A stretch of 64,000 nt of DNA, from NCBI RefSeq assembly GCF_040436345.1, contig NC_133223.1, positions 20,344,613-20,408,612 of the forward strand. Direction: 5' to 3'. The notes below the pieces were generated by a model. That model ran no database searches. It saw only the letters and a program-made list of their open reading frames with translations, and was not told where the DNA came from. Position numbers and translations under genes: made by a program. This DNA is from Pagrus major (taxonomy: Eukaryota; Chordata; Actinopteri; Spariformes; Sparidae). Of this stretch, positions 24,901-38,000 are shown one piece after another; position 1 is the first letter of the stretch; each line of letters begins with the position of its first letter.

Positions 24901-27900
24901 AAAAACATCACCACATATTTTCCAAAAATATATTATATTGTGGATTATGGCTGTGACGTTATCAGATTTTTGCCACACGATTGTTATCCAGACAAATTCA
25001 CGATAACGATAGCATCACGATATCTATAGAAATTTGAAATGCAAGTAATCGAAACTGCCTTTAACATTGTTTACTGGTTGTTTTGTATCTTTTTTGACCC
25101 AGATAGAAGGGGCCAAGGCAGGCAGGTTGGAAAAACAAATGCAAGCCCTAATAGCGTAAAGCTGAATTCCAGAAAACATAAGGCAGGAAACAAAAGTAAG
25201 AAATCAAGAGCAAAAAAAACTAGAGTAACCAGGATGACACGAGAAACAGAGCAGCAAACGCAGGTGAAACACGGAGAGCAAAACAGGACTGGTGATCAGA
25301 TGTGAAAACACAGACGAACCAACCATGAGTGAGGGAAAACAGAGGCTTAAATACACAAAGATTAGTTAACTCCTTAAATACAGGTAAACCTACTAATTAA
25401 AACGGGAAATGACTAACCTAAAACCCCAAACCACAACAAATGTACATTCATTATATTTAATGTATTCTTAAATGCCAATCACTGGCATGTATGGACAGCG
25501 ACCATGTATTAAGCCATGTATTTTTCAGTATGTGACAATATATGCTTGGGATATCTGAAATGCTGACTTCTGTATCCCTTACCTCTCAGTTTAAGGGCTC
25601 AGTTTGCTGTGGAGAACGAGCCAATCAACCAGCTGCATGGCAGTGCAAACCATGAAGAGGCAGAACGAGAGATCAACTTCTTCTTCCCTAAAGAGAAAAC
25701 ACTGGCAGTGATCAAACCTGATGCTATGGAGGAACACAGAGGTCATTCCTGGTCTTTTTGAACAATATAAAAATGTAATATACTTTTGTTTATGTGCACA
25801 GAATATGATCTCATTCTTAGAATATATTTTCTGTCACCCTTACAGAGAAGATTTTGGAGGAGATCCGAGGCAGCGGTTTCTCTGTAACCCAGCTGAAGGA
25901 GACGGTGCTGTCGAGGGAGATGGCCGAGGAGTTTTACAAAGAGCACAGAGAGAAACCTTTCTTCAGCCAGCTGGTGGAATTCATGTGTCGGTTAGTCTAT
26001 CAGCGGACACAGCCAAAAGAGAAAGGCAAAGTGACCACAGCAGAACTGCCCTATTTCCTGCTACCACTGCAAGTTTTAGCAGCACTTTTAACTGTAATCT
26101 TAGAAGCTTAGAGTCCAGGCAGCCTCAGGCAAGGGGAGAGGCAGTCCATCTCAATTTCATTCTTTGTTCCACCGCACACATCTAGATTTTAGAGTTAATT
26201 CCGCTCCGATTAGTCTCTTTACTTGGTTGTTACATAACAGCCTGTGAACCTCAGCCTGAGAACCTGCCTTCACTGTCAGCATCCTCCAGCGTCAGGTTTA
26301 GCCCTAATTGTAGCTTTATATTCTAACCATTTAACAGTGTTTTACAAGTTTGTTGTTATAGTGAAGGTAACACTTGATCTCTAACAATGTATTTATGGAG
26401 TGGGGTGAAAGGCAGTGTTTTGCTGCCTTCTTTGGTTGACAGTTTCAAGCCTATTTCACCTGTTGGGTGTGGTCAGATGTGTAACGACACCCAACAGTGA
26501 CTACGTTCACATGGGCCCTAATATTCCACTAGTAATAGTCCAGTCAAAATATAACCAACTCAAAACTGTTTTCCCCCTGTCCGATGCGAAAATGCAGTGT
26601 GGCAATAATTGTTTCACCTACACTTTTTATTATATGAACGTCCGAACGTCATTGTTTATTTCAGCGGGCCCTGTCTGATGCTCATCCTGACTAAAGAAAA
26701 TGCAGTGGAAGAGTGGAGGGCCATGATGGGCCCAACAGACCCTGACAAAGCTAAGGAGACATCCCCAAACTGTCTGAGGGCCCGGTTCGCCTCCAACATC
26801 CTCCACAATTCGGTCCACGGCTCCTCTAATGAGCAGCATGCAGAGGAGAAGATCCGTTTTATCTTTGGCGACATCTGCTCAGACACAGAGCTCACCACTG
26901 ACGGAGAGACTGACTCGACAATTTTAGGTAATCATATGATTGTTTGCAATAGCCTTTACCATCTGTCACACCATCTGGTTTCATTTATATATAACAATTT
27001 TGTTTTTATTGGTTTTTATATCTGATTCCTGCTAGATCTTTATTTCTTCAGTTACATTGTTTAGGGTTGGAAATAAAGATCAATTTCTTTCAGCGAAAGA
27101 GCAAGATTTCTCTGCGGATGAAAACACAGAAATGTCAAGATCTACAACTCAAGAAAGTTCCGACAACTATCATCAACAACATGAAGGTATGTTTTGAGTA
27201 ACAAGTAAGGATTTTACTGATAGTAGCTGCCCCAGTTCAAGGGCTTCAAAGTCTGCAGTCTTCTAGACTGAAAACAGCACAACGGACTGACAAATGCCTG
27301 ACTCTGCCCAAAGGCTCACACGGGCATATATACATGTGCATAAGTTTTTTAAGGTATTTGTCATCGGTCACAGGTTAATATATCACATTAATAAGACTGA
27401 TGAAAAATATAAACCCAGCATAGAATCAACCGTTTCATATGTTGTTAATCAGAGGACATGACAGAGTAATAGATGTTAATTATGCAGAGATATTTACCGT
27501 TAACCTGGTAGACTATTTAAACATCTTTCCATCCCTGTGTTTTGTCCCACATCATCACAGCCGTTTGAGGGAAACCTCCTGGTGATAACCTTTAAAATCA
27601 AAACTACTTTGTGAGGCTATCATTTTATTTAAGACAGAGAGGCAGATTCAGTCAGACCTCCAGCATCTTTCAGGGGGTTCGTCTCCTGACAAAGCAATCA
27701 CCTGCTCTACGTCCTGGGAATTTAGAGTAGCTAGTAAGTAGATAATATCTCTTGGTACTGACAATTCGGATAGCTTCCATGAGCAAGAAGAGGTGTCTCT
27801 TCTGATTCTGAGACAAATGAAGCCATTGATCTTCATAAAGTCACTAACAGCAGCTGGAATGGAGATGTAAACAGTCTGTTAGTCTCTAGAGAGTGAAATA

Positions 27901-28163
27901 AAATCTTGACCACCTGCATTTGTGGCTGTGGAGGACAATCGTGATCCTATTTTGTTGAAGTATTAGACATTTTAGGTGACAGTGTTCAGGGATTGCAACA
28001 TTACCACCAAGAGTATTACATCTCTTTTGGTGGTTGCAGGATTTCATTGTAGAGGGAATCCATTCATCTTGAGCTAATTTTCCTCTCTTACTTTACAGGT
28101 GACCCACATAATTTGAATCCTTGCAGTCCACTGACAGGAGGAAGTGATGATCCAGAGCAGTGA
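18494..28163 (+). CDS. nme8: NME8 / TXNDC3: thioredoxin plus three NDPK domains, axonemal protein
   Basis: Coding exons: 18494-18526, 18616-18673, 18994-19097, 19235-19306, 19754-19870, 20743-20827, 20991-21073, 21175-21267, 22450-22604, 22921-23117, 23590-23734, 23815-23922, 25590-25741, 25846-25990, 26665-26927, 27094-27186, 28099-28163. All joins are GT/AG and phase-consistent, giving 655 aa plus stop (human about 588). Residues 12-128 form a thioredoxin domain with active site WCGPC (38-42) and cis-Pro83. An acidic linker (129-156) follows. NDPK1 is about 160-315 (IKPDA at 168, catalytic-type His282 in NAVHGS). NDPK2 is about 319-452 (Lys of the IKPD motif replaced by Arg324, His433 in NQLHGS). 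NDPK3 is about 454-590 (IKPDA, His567 in NSVHGS). A polar tail completes the protein. The three NDPK units separate it from NME9. In other animals the family is an outer-dynein-arm component, and human NME8 has been linked to primary ciliary dyskinesia. Whether the fish domains are catalytic is not shown. An X-box lies upstream. Confidence 0.93.
18937..18993 (+). repeat. nme8: (AC)n-(TC)n microsatellite forming the exon 3 splice acceptor
   Basis: Eighteen AC units (18937-18972) run into a TC-rich tract that ends in TAG immediately before nme8 exon 3, the exon encoding WCGPC. The TC part is the polypyrimidine tract of the acceptor, so repeat-length changes could affect splicing of this 104-nt exon, whose loss would shift the frame. 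Confidence 0.85.
19181..19232 (+). repeat. nme8: (TG)n/(GTGC)n microsatellite abutting the exon 4 splice acceptor
   Basis: Alternating TG dinucleotides with a GTGC tetramer core run directly into the GCAG acceptor of nme8 exon 4 (19235). There is almost no pyrimidine tract. UG-repeat RNA is a known ligand of TDP-43 and CELF proteins, so the 72-nt, frame-neutral exon could be alternatively spliced. Confidence 0.85.
21968..22020 (-). repeat. MITE fragment (ATTATGTAGAAATTGGC family)
   Basis: On the minus strand this reads TTAAAGCTACATTATGTAGAAATTGGC, which matches the segment starting near 44,798 on the plus strand. Two copies in one window, one inside nme8 intron 8, indicate a dispersed non-coding element. 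Boundaries were not resolved. Confidence 0.5.
23305..23480. repeat. dispersed fish repeat (ACTCAAGTACTG...TTTACTTGAGTATTT)
   Basis: Intron 10 of nme8 contains a block with words such as TTTACTCAAGTACTG, TACTTTACTTGAGTATTTCC and CCACTCCACTACATTT, a pattern I recall as very abundant in teleost genomes. A second, interrupted copy occurs at about 44,228-44,740. No coding capacity. Confidence 0.6.
24395..24527 (+). CDS. nme8: possible alternative last exon of nme8
   Basis: A strong acceptor (TTTTTCTTTCCAACAG) is followed by 44 codons, including a TAG stop, in the phase required after nme8 exon 12. Joining here would end the protein within NDPK2 and replace the active-site segment. Residues 10-28 of the novel tail ([19 protein letters not shown]) weakly resemble the LRAQ...NAVHGS segment of the real NDPK exons, hinting at a decayed duplicate exon. 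An AATAAA at 24,738 with TGTG-rich sequence after it could terminate this isoform. No transcript evidence is available, so chance remains possible. Confidence 0.3.
24738..24743 (+). terminator. AATAAA that could serve the alternative nme8 exon
   Basis: AATAAA lies 210 bp after the stop of the putative alternative exon and is followed within 40 bp by TATGTGTTGATATATTGTGTC. The surrounding DNA is AT-rich, so a chance match is quite likely. Confidence 0.25.
24948..25440. repeat. dispersed repeat material in nme8 intron 12
   Basis: Begins with a GATAACGATAGCATCACGATATC segment of the kind seen in fish hAT-type elements, preceded by AT-rich DNA. From about 25,080 there is purine-rich sequence (GGAAACAAAAG, GGTGAAACACGGAGAG, AAACAGAGGCTTAAATACAC) that resembles a dispersed repeat. 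No intact frame. Identification is from motif memory only. Confidence 0.4.
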
Positions 28164-28409
28164 TTCAAGAAACTGAATTAATCACCACTACAGGTTTAGT
28201 CTGTGAGATTATGGGGAAAACACTGCATCTGTGACCCCATAATTCATAAAACAAACAAGATGACACATAAAAGAACATCTTGATCAGTTTCATCTGCTAT
28301 CATGCTGTGACGATATGACTGCAACTGATTAGGGTTTGATTTTTTAATGCGGTAGCTGAACAATTGAAAATAACTCACTCGACTCCATATCAACTGTGTG
28401 AATGTCAAG

Positions 28410-28415
28410 AATAAA
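28410..28415 (+). terminator. nme8: nme8 polyadenylation signal
   Basis: AATAAA, 247 bp after the nme8 stop codon, is the first canonical signal downstream. It implies a 3' UTR of roughly 265 bases that ends before the foldback element at 28,567. Confidence 0.6.
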
Positions 28416-28566
28416 AACGCTAAAACACCTCAGGTCACCATTTATTTATTTATTTTTTATTTTTTTATAAAGTTTTATTTAGCATTTGTTCATAAGTTCA
28501 CGTCCGTCATGATAAGCTGAAAACTTGCAGCGGAAGTGTGTTTCAATGAGCAAATCAAAGTGATAT

Positions 28567-29000
28567 TTAAAGGAACAGTTCACCCAAAATTAAACTTCAT
28601 GCGGATGGAAAGTCGGGCGAAGTTTAAAAAGATGTTAATTACGCCCTCTACATGCGTTCAAGCTTTTCACCCAGTTCAAACAGGGTGTGCGCTAACATTT
28701 TTAGCTTAGCAGCTACAGTGAAGATTCCGACTTAAAAAGGGTTTAAATAATGTCTTTTGGTATCAATTTTGGATTTGGGGCTTCCAGTGACTTGGATTAC
28801 GTGTGACAAGCTGTGGGCGAGCCTTTTTTAAATGTTTTTTAATTCCCATTTGGTTGTTTTTTTTTAACATTTTAAAACTAGCCCCCTTCTACTTCAGTTG
28901 TTTAGGACAATACTCCAACGCTGTTTCACTGTGAAGCTCCAGAAATGTTGTCTGAACTACAAAAGACTGAATTTTAATTTTTTGGGTGAACTTCCTTTAA
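28567..29000. repeat. TTAA-ended foldback element, copy A, at the smarcal1 3' end
   Basis: Starts TTAAAGGAACAGTTCACC and ends with its inverted counterpart GGTGAACTTCCTTTAA, so it has terminal inverted repeats flanked by TTAA. The interior shares blocks with the copy at 51,517 (GCAGCTACAGTGAAGATT; ACTTGGATTAC; TGTTTAGGA) but much of one arm is missing. It begins 31 bases past the smarcal1 stop codon and therefore probably forms part of that gene's 3' UTR. No protein is encoded. Confidence 0.75.
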
Positions 29001-29030
29001 TATGAATTTTCGATGTGGAAAGTTTCCAAG

Positions 29031-32000
29031 TCATCTGCTGAAAAAGTCTTTAATGCTCCTTTTGCTGGGGCTTTGTCCGACCATGCCGTGGTGTTGAAGC
29101 GAGCTGTTTTCAGGCGGCGTGTCCTCCCAGTCGTTCGCAGCCTCCAGCAGGATGGCTTCGTCCATGTCATCTTCCGCGGTGAAAGATCTCTGGAACATCT
29201 CTATGATGCTCTTCTGTTTTGGGTCCTGAAACAAATCCAAATAACCAGGAAACGTCACTGAATCTACAGACTCATTTTTGATTCAGTAACATTAGCTCTG
29301 TTGTGTTGGGTTGCCTCGTGTAAATGTGTCAAAGCTATTTAAAACCTGTGAAGAGGATTATGCAGCGTATATTTATATACAAATGCAGGCTTTACCTTAG
29401 AGTGGAAGCTGGCGTTCACTGCTTTGTCTGAGAGGTTTGACTCGGACAGACCAACCTGCTCCAAGACATTCATTTTTTCCTGGATCATTGGCCTGAATCA
29501 ATACATACGTAGACATATTATACACAGGTTTTGACTTTAGACTGGTGTATGCAGCAGGAATAAGACTTATAACAGTTTGATTATCAGTATAATCAGGGGC
29601 ACTGCCCACTGATTGACACATACCACAGGTGATCATCAGCAGATCCCTTAGCAACCAGGTAGTGAATGTTCACATTGCTGGTTTGTCCAATACGGTGCAC
29701 TCTGTCCTCTGCCTGGATGAGAACCTGCAGAACAAAAGTACAGCAATAAAAGAGTACTGGAGTTTTCTTCATATCTCTAAATGTTTCCTGTCTTCATTCA
29801 GCTGTAGTAACCTCTGAAGGTCGACAACCACTAGAGAAAAAATATTTAAATTTAAATTCATTGTACAACCTTGTAATTCGGCTGCCAACAGCTGACATTA
29901 AAGCACCATTAAGATTCCTCCTGGAAGTGAAGCTGTAGTTACTGATGTCGGGTTGAGAAGAGAAATTCAGCTTTTTTTACTCCTCGCTTTTAGATTGTCC
30001 TTTTGTCTGTACTGTGATCTGTGTCACATCTTTGTCACTGCTAACACTGCTGGCATGAAGAGGGAGTGGGAGTGTGGACAGCCTCCTCTGACATACATAA
30101 GGTGGAGTTATTCCTTGCATAAAATGGGATTTTCTGGGTAATGCCTTCCCCTAAAACACCATTATGGTGCCTAGATTAAAAATGGGTGGCCAAAAAAAGT
30201 GAAATTCAATCCCAATTTATGTGTATGACTGCGGACAGTACAATCTTCCTCTCAGCCCTCTCTTTCTGCCTTCTAGCAGGGATAACTTTTTAACATTACT
30301 CTACCACTGCAGTTGAGCAGTAATGGACTTCACGGTTCCAAAAATGTGTGCCCGGACCCCAGAAGACCCGAAAAATGTACTACCAAGAAGAACTGGACCC
30401 ATCTGTTATATAAAAGCTGGGATCTGGATCCATGCAGAAGGGAGATAGACCCAATCTGCACCGATTTCACAGCTGATTGCCATTAACAACTTTAATTTAC
30501 AAACTGTCAATACAAAACTTGTCTAACCTAATGTAACATTAGTAGCCTTATCCCTGTGCCTGTCGGTGACGCATATAATCCATCCTCTTTGCCAAGCAAG
30601 TAGGTAGAAAAGAGGTTTTCTGTTATTTCCGTCTTGCCGATTGGAACAGCACGACTAAACCACTTGTTATTTCAGCTTAAAAGGCCACTTGCTATCACGA
30701 ATGACAAACATGACTCGTGACACGCCTATTTAAGCTCTCTTTGGACCAAAATTGAGCTAAAAGAGGCTAAAAGAGATGAGCTGGGCTCCGTAAAGTCCTC
30801 CAAAATACTGCATGTTCCTATCGAAGCAATCACGTAGAGTAAATTGCTTTTTCTAGTGACAACTTTCCGTGGCTTACCCCGGGGTTCCAGAAGAGCTCAG
30901 CGAAGATCACCAGGTCAGCAGAGTGCAGGGTGAGACCCATATTAGCTGCAGTGATGGACAGCACAGCCACGCAGGTTTGGGTCGAGAACTGGAACTTGTC
31001 ACAGAGCTGCTGCCGCTCGGCTGATGGAGTGCTGCCGTCAATCCGGATGTAACTGACATTCTGTAGAAGAAAAAGAAGAACATTTTTCTTTTGTGAACCC
31101 TGTTTAGAGCACAATAAATACTTTTTCCACATGAATAAAGGTATGTTTTCACAAGAGATTTGAAGAATTTTAAAAAAATTGGATTTAAACTTTCCTTCTT
31201 CAGGACCAAATTATCTCTTTACATATAGCTCTAGGACAAATGAGTAATATGCTGATATGTAACACATAGGTATCATCTTGCATGCAAGTACCTGTTACCT
31301 TTCCTGGAAATGTATGTAAAATTATCCTGAACTCCATCCCAGTGCAGCCCAAAGTAAATTAGTACATGTGATGAGTTCAGGCATGGTTCTGGGCTCTTTT
31401 CAAAAGGTTATAAGCTGATTTTCTTCCCAACCAGTCAGAAGTTCTGTAAGTGCTTCTGACATTAATCTATAGGATTTTGAGCGCTCTCAATTATTTATTT
31501 ATTTGTCTTGCCTGAATGCAAAAAAAAAAAATGCATGGTCTAAGTTCAAATTTAATAACAATACCACTGAAAATAGACACTTAACACTTTTTTTTTTTTT
31601 TTTTTTAACCACAAAACACCCCTGCCTGAGAGTAACGGGGGCAAAAACTCAGTATAGTTCTTTATTTCCTTATTTACACTAACCATTATGTGTATAAATA
31701 TTCAAAAACTAGTGCTTAGGTGGAAGAACGGCATATTCAAAGAACAAAACGCATAAAACTATGTTCACTTGCATAATTTCCATATGTATGGCTTTAAAAA
31801 CTGTAATAAACTATATTGCTGGATTTGAAATCTCATTGGCTACATGATGCATCAATCATCCGGACGCTGGTGTGTAAGTGGCTCAGGAGAGAGGAGACAG
31901 AAGAGAGAGTGGCTCACTTGTCTACACGATCACTCGTTTGCTGTAGTAGGCTCTAGGGCGGGCTTATAGGCTCATATCTGCTCAAATGAGCCGTCAATCA

Positions 32001-35000
32001 AACCTGGTGTAAAGGAATAATGGCTTTTTTCCCCTTCTTTTTTACAGATAAAAGCATGAAAAATGCTGTAATTGTATGTTTTTTATTGTATGTTACTGAA
32101 ATGGATCTACTGGACATTTGGGAATAAGAGAAGACTTAATTGGTGAGTTGGCAAAACTTCCTACATGTTAGTTTCTTAGCTTGTTTGTTTGTTGATCTTA
32201 GCTTGCTGATGTGGTTTTTATCTTGAAATTGTTTGCATGAATAGAATCATGAGAATCTAAGCTTTCTAACGATGTACGGCATGAATATACACTTAAGTTG
32301 AGGCATTTTCCTGTTTGCTTGGCTGTGTTTGTAAAGTTTATTTAAGAAGATATGAAAACATTGAGTAAACGCCCACAGACCCCAGAGGTTTTAAAGAAAA
32401 TCTAGATTTCTGTGCCATTTTCAACACAGCTAACCTTAAGCTAACTATCCTTTAAACACAGGTTAGGGTTTCAGGCCAATACAAATCAGCAAATCAATTC
32501 GACAACACTTCCTCATAAAACTTAGGTCATACAGTAGTAGTGCTAACCTCAGATGTACTCAGTGCTGCCCACACTCGGTCCCTACAGACACTGATGAGCG
32601 CTGACCTACGAGCTGACTTTAACTCCCACGAAAAAGTAGCTCTGGTGGTGGTCAAAATGCACCCTTTTATGTCAAAATTACATTTCTTTGCATACAAGTC
32701 TTGTGTGCAGCGTTGGATCTACTCACCTTTTTTCCCAGTTCGCAGGTGATATGATCCAGGATTAACTTATGATGGGCGAACACGAGGAACTTCTCCCTCC
32801 CACCCTCTAGCATGTCTGTGATGTACTCCCTGGCAGTGACAGAAACACAGTTATCTCAAACATCCAGAGCAATCACAATGGTCTGACAAAAGATTCTGAT
32901 TCATTTTACATTTTAATCTCAGCTCTCATCATATTTAAGCTGATTTGATTTACTGATCCCCCCCCCTACCATTAAGAGGGTCTGTACTTACATAATGGCT
33001 TGCAGTTTGGCTTCAGCTGTGTGGTTATAAAAGACGAGGAGGGCTTCCTTCTCCTCCATTTTCTGAAAAAGAGATAAGGACCAGCGTGAGATAAGAAGCG
33101 ACACTAGACTCTGTTTGATGCTCTGATAAGACTGCCATTACTCTGAGGAGCAGTGTGATTATGAACAATCAAGCTCAGCGACTCACTCCCCTCGGAGTGT
33201 ACAAGAACTCTTAAAATAAAGCTCGCTGGAGGATTCTGGGTTGGTTTAAAAGCACTCGTGTGTGTTCGAGGCCTGAAAGGACTCCCTCATGTGAAGAGGA
33301 CAGAACAGCTCACGTTCTTTAGTTAAAGGTTTTCTTCTTAACTACGATGCCTTTTTAATCAAACACTCCATTTCAGCTAGAACATACTGTTGTTTTTTAT
33401 TTTCAGGAAAAAGGAAAACTTGGGGAATGCGGAGGGATCTATTAACATATTTATCACTTATTTATCAGAGATCACTGAGGTTTCCATAAGGGAATGAATG
33501 ATCTCCTGGTTGACAGCATTTGTCCACGGAGCTTTGAGGAAAAGAGGCAACATGTGCAACGAACAGGCTCTATGTTTTCTATGTTTGTTTATCATCGCAA
33601 ATCTGTCTTTTGAATACTTTAAACCAACAACTTTGGGTATTTAATTATTTAAAAGGTCCGAACATGTCATTTTCAGCCTACTTTGGCGTTTAAAAATGAT
33701 CTGATGGAAATGGATTATAAAGAAACTTCTCAGTCCAACAGGATCTGAAAGTTTTCTTTAATTATTGCAACAGAATTTCACAATGCCTCTTCTGAAATGC
33801 TGTAGGCATGGGACCATATTAAAATCATGTCGCGAATATCCTGGCTAAAATAATTGCAATTTGCGATATTATCCCGATATCGTCAAAGTAAGCTTAAAAT
33901 TCTTAAAATTGATATAAAACATATTGGGATTACTTTATTTTACATCACGTTAAGAAACAAATATTTCTTATTCCATCACTGAAAAAACAAACAAACCAGT
34001 CAGCAAACAGAGCTGGACAGTGGTCACAGAGATGGGTGTGACATCGCGATCCACAATAAAATCCTTTGTTGTCCCTAATTGGCTGAATTTTTTGTTATTT
34101 TCTTTCTTCCAATGTTTTTCCAATTTGACCATCTCACTTGAGAAATTTCTTGAAAATCAGGCAACCTTTGGCAAATAAGGCAAAGATAGTGAAATTTTGC
34201 ATTAATACAAAAAAAAGCTTGCAGAGTCTGCTCTCTGAAAAACTTCAAAACGCTGTGACTGTTCTAGTTTTCCCTGGACTGTGGGAAACACTTGTAACTT
34301 ACGTTGCGATGCCCCTTGGTCAGCTGTTTGGCAGCAGCTGATAGGGCGGCTTTTATGCGAGTGTTGATGCCGTCTATAGTCACTGTGACCACCTTGCGTT
34401 GTTTAGCAGGAAGCTGTGAGAGGACTTCAGACTTGAGGCGGCGCAGCATCAGACACTCCTCCAGCAACAGCTTCAACTCCCCAAGGTTAGATGAGCCTGA
34501 GTAGTCCCAGCCCCAGGTCATCTAGAGGAGGGAGACAGAGGAGGACAAAAAGGAAAGGAAATTAAGAAAAGAATAGAGGAGGAATCGAGAGACCGAAGAC
34601 TTCAAGAGCAAGTAGCCATTTAATCATACACAGGATTAGTTTGCATGCAAGTCAAGCCAGAGACTAACTATAAGACAGCTCACTTTCAGCCACAGGAGTA
34701 AAACATCTGTCACAACTGTTAAAACTCCAGCTGGTCTGAGTCTCTATCAGGATGCAAGAGCCACGTTATGCAAATTCCATGGTGATGAAGCCAAAGTTTA
34801 CAGAGCAGTGCTAAATCTCCACAATCTTTAAAATGAGTCATCATGACCAAATTAAGGATGTAATTGGCCTTTAAATCACGTAGCTGTTCCCTACTTGAAC
34901 CCACTGAAATGAATCAAAGAGATTAAGTGGAAACAGTGGAGAAACAAAAGGAGGTGAGACAAATAAATCACAGGAGAGGAATCTGCCGACACCTAAAAAC

Positions 35001-38000
35001 TTCATCAGTTAATGTGCACACTGTTCACTGACGTGTTCTGGTTTTGAAGTGAACCAATTTCACCTTTATAATCCGATTGTTGTGAGCAGACCTTCAAGAA
35101 ACTGCAGACTGTTAAATGCAAGTGACGCAGAGTAAATATTTGCTAATCCCACACTGAAAGTCCTCTACGCTGTCTCTGTGGTGTCCTGGAATTACAGCTC
35201 AACAGTATTAAGCATCACACTTAGACAGATGAGGCTTGTCGAGCTAAGCTACCTGTTTGGCGTCGCAGTAGCGCACCCCGAACTCATGGAAGCGAGGGAA
35301 GAGTGTGGGTCTGACTGCAAGAATCTGAGTGTAGAGCTCCGAGGGTCTGGACATGGCAGGGGTCCCAGACAGAAGAATCACTCTCTTTGCGGCCTGCGGA
35401 TGAAAAACAACTCTGATTAGAGCGCTGCTGTGGGAGTCTAAATGACAGAGCGAGAAATTAAAGCCACCCATGAGCCAAATGCTGCAATGTGTCAGTTGAG
35501 TTGTCACTCTATAGCCGTGTTTCCACCACAGGAACTTTCTGCACTGACTAGGAACCTTCGGAGGAACCAGGATATAAATGAAGTTCCTGTGACGTTATTG
35601 TACCCCCAACAGTCCCTGCTTGAGGGGTTCTACTTACTGAAGTACAGGAACTTCTGGGGCTGAACATTTCTGACTGGTGAAAAAAAATGTTTTGGACCTT
35701 TTATATGTAGAAATAAAGGGGGTTTTGTCGTATAAAGAAAAAAAAAATGTCATGTAAAAAAACAGATTTTTATAAGTAGAAAAAAATATTTTTTTTTACA
35801 TTTAATAAAGATTAATATATATATAGTTGACTCAAAGTTTCCCACAATGCATCCTTAAAAGTACTGTATATCTGATGGTCACTAACCAAGGATTATATAC
35901 CATCATGCAAAATGGTTATTTAGCATTCATGGCAATTTGTGTAGCGCAACAATAGCCTTGAAAATGTAATGTGCAGTGTTTGAATTCACAAAAATATAAT
36001 TCCCTAAGAGGGAGCACCCCTCTGCCAATGCTGATCTATTCTCCAACTCGCTGTTCCCACCAACACAATCCTGGTATTGTGCATGCTGGCTCACTGGAAC
36101 AATTGTAGGAACTGAGCCATTGTTAATGAAATGTATCTCACCTGTTCTTTTTCTGTCATGACAAGTCAAAGTGCTGTGAAGAGGATCTATTACACCAGAC
36201 TCAGCCATTGTTGTTGAGGATCAAAAAAAAAAAATTCCATATCTGTGAAAATGTAGTCAATCGTTCAACAGGCCCGAGGTCTATGTGACGGCCAATTTTA
36301 ATTAATTATCTGGTTTAATTTTATTTTCTAAACCCTTTAACAGCCCTTAAATCTGATTTGTCTTCTTTATTCTGCCTCTGGGGATATTTTTGAGAAATCC
36401 TGCAGAGAGCCAGGGAACGCCACTAACAAGTAAAAATCTGTTTGATGTATGATACAAAAAATATTCTTCCAAATAAAACATTAAACTACAGAGAAGAAGA
36501 AGAAAAAGTACCTTCAGCAGAGGCAAGGCTGCTTTACAGCGAGCCGTCTTTATGTTCTTCAGGAAGTGAGACTCATCCTGCACAGAGCGACAAAATGAAC
36601 ACGCAATGACACAAACAACTGGCAGGAAAAAAGTTGTAGGAACCAAAAAGTTAACATATATTTTGAACAGCCATTTGTAATTACAGCACAGCTAACCATG
36701 ATGAGAACATTGAAGGGGTTTCCCGGCTGCTGCTTGTCCATCCTGCTCAGCAGGTCGTAGCTGATGATGTTGACCAAACCGGAGCGCAGGTTGTCTTTGG
36801 CCTTCACCACCACATTGATGCTGTCAGGACTCAGGGAGGGGAGCCAGCGTCTGAAGGCCTGCAGGCAGAGATACTCGCAGAGTGAACTTCTCAGAATAAC
36901 TGCATTGTTTTCAGGCTCTACTTTTGCCCTACTACTGGGAATAAATCAAGACTCGAGACAGCTGGTTTGAATATTACTAAAGAGCTGGGGTCTGCAGTAT
37001 TTTTTGGTGACACTGAGCAAAAATTCCATAATAACATATCTGCATATTGTAATTCAAGTAGTCTAAGAGAAAACTAAAGTGCATCTCCTCTTGGCTCCCT
37101 TTAAGGCTTTAGAAATCTAGCCCAAGATGAAACTTCGGCCAATAACATTAGGTTCATTAGTAACATTACGTTATTTCACATAGAGGGCGTTCCGACTCAT
37201 TGTTCTACCAATGTTCCTTCAGGTGGTGAACGCCGGTTCCAGTAGCTGAAAATCCTGTAGAAATTCCTGCAACTCGTGGTAAACTTCCAACACCTCCTTC
37301 ACCTACAACAGCAAATTGTACAAAACACGTTCCAGCTGCACACGGAGCTTTGGGCTCATTATATTTCGATGCCATGGTGCTCGTATCAACGTGAGGCAAG
37401 GGGCATGACGACAACATATAATGTATTATTTAGAACTGGATACTCCTTGTTTCCAATTTTTCCCAGTGGCCAATCGCGGTATTGTAGCAAATAATTCCCC
37501 TGTGGCCCAAAAAGCATTTGATGCTCATAGAGCACCAGTAAAAAGCGACATCTGTAATAGTGATGACAGGACACCTCAAAGTGCAAAGAAGGTCAAGTTG
37601 CCTCTAGGCAGGAGATGGAATCCCACATTTAGTGGCTGAATGTTGTCAATAACACCTTTAACGTTGTAAATATATCCTTCCACTGCCACTGCTGTCGGCT
37701 TCTTGAAGCTATATTGCCTCACGCCCCATGTTTCTTACTGTCAAGCTTGTCCAACCTAGCAACAGTAACTAAGGGGGACTGGATGTAGGATAATTTAATT
37801 ATGACTCTATCAGGAATTTTTTTTATCCATCGAGGTTCGATATTTGTAAAACTTTACTCGAGCCAAGACCAGCCAGGTCATCACGATGTAAAGTCTATGC
37901 GCCGAGCAGGAACTTGCAGATGGGGCTAGCGGGTGAAACACTGCTGTTCATATTCAGTAGGCTGCAGTGCACACCCAAGAGGTAAACCGAGACACTAGAA

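Noticed and set aside
24780..25010. Overlapping 64-codon frames on both strands
   Set aside because: They arise from AT-rich palindromic DNA (ATATATT words) in nme8 intron 12 and have no protein character.
25721..26185. 154-codon open frame overlapping nme8 exon 14
   Set aside because: It reads the nme8 exon in the wrong frame and runs into intron sequence; the phase-correct exon is 25846-25990.
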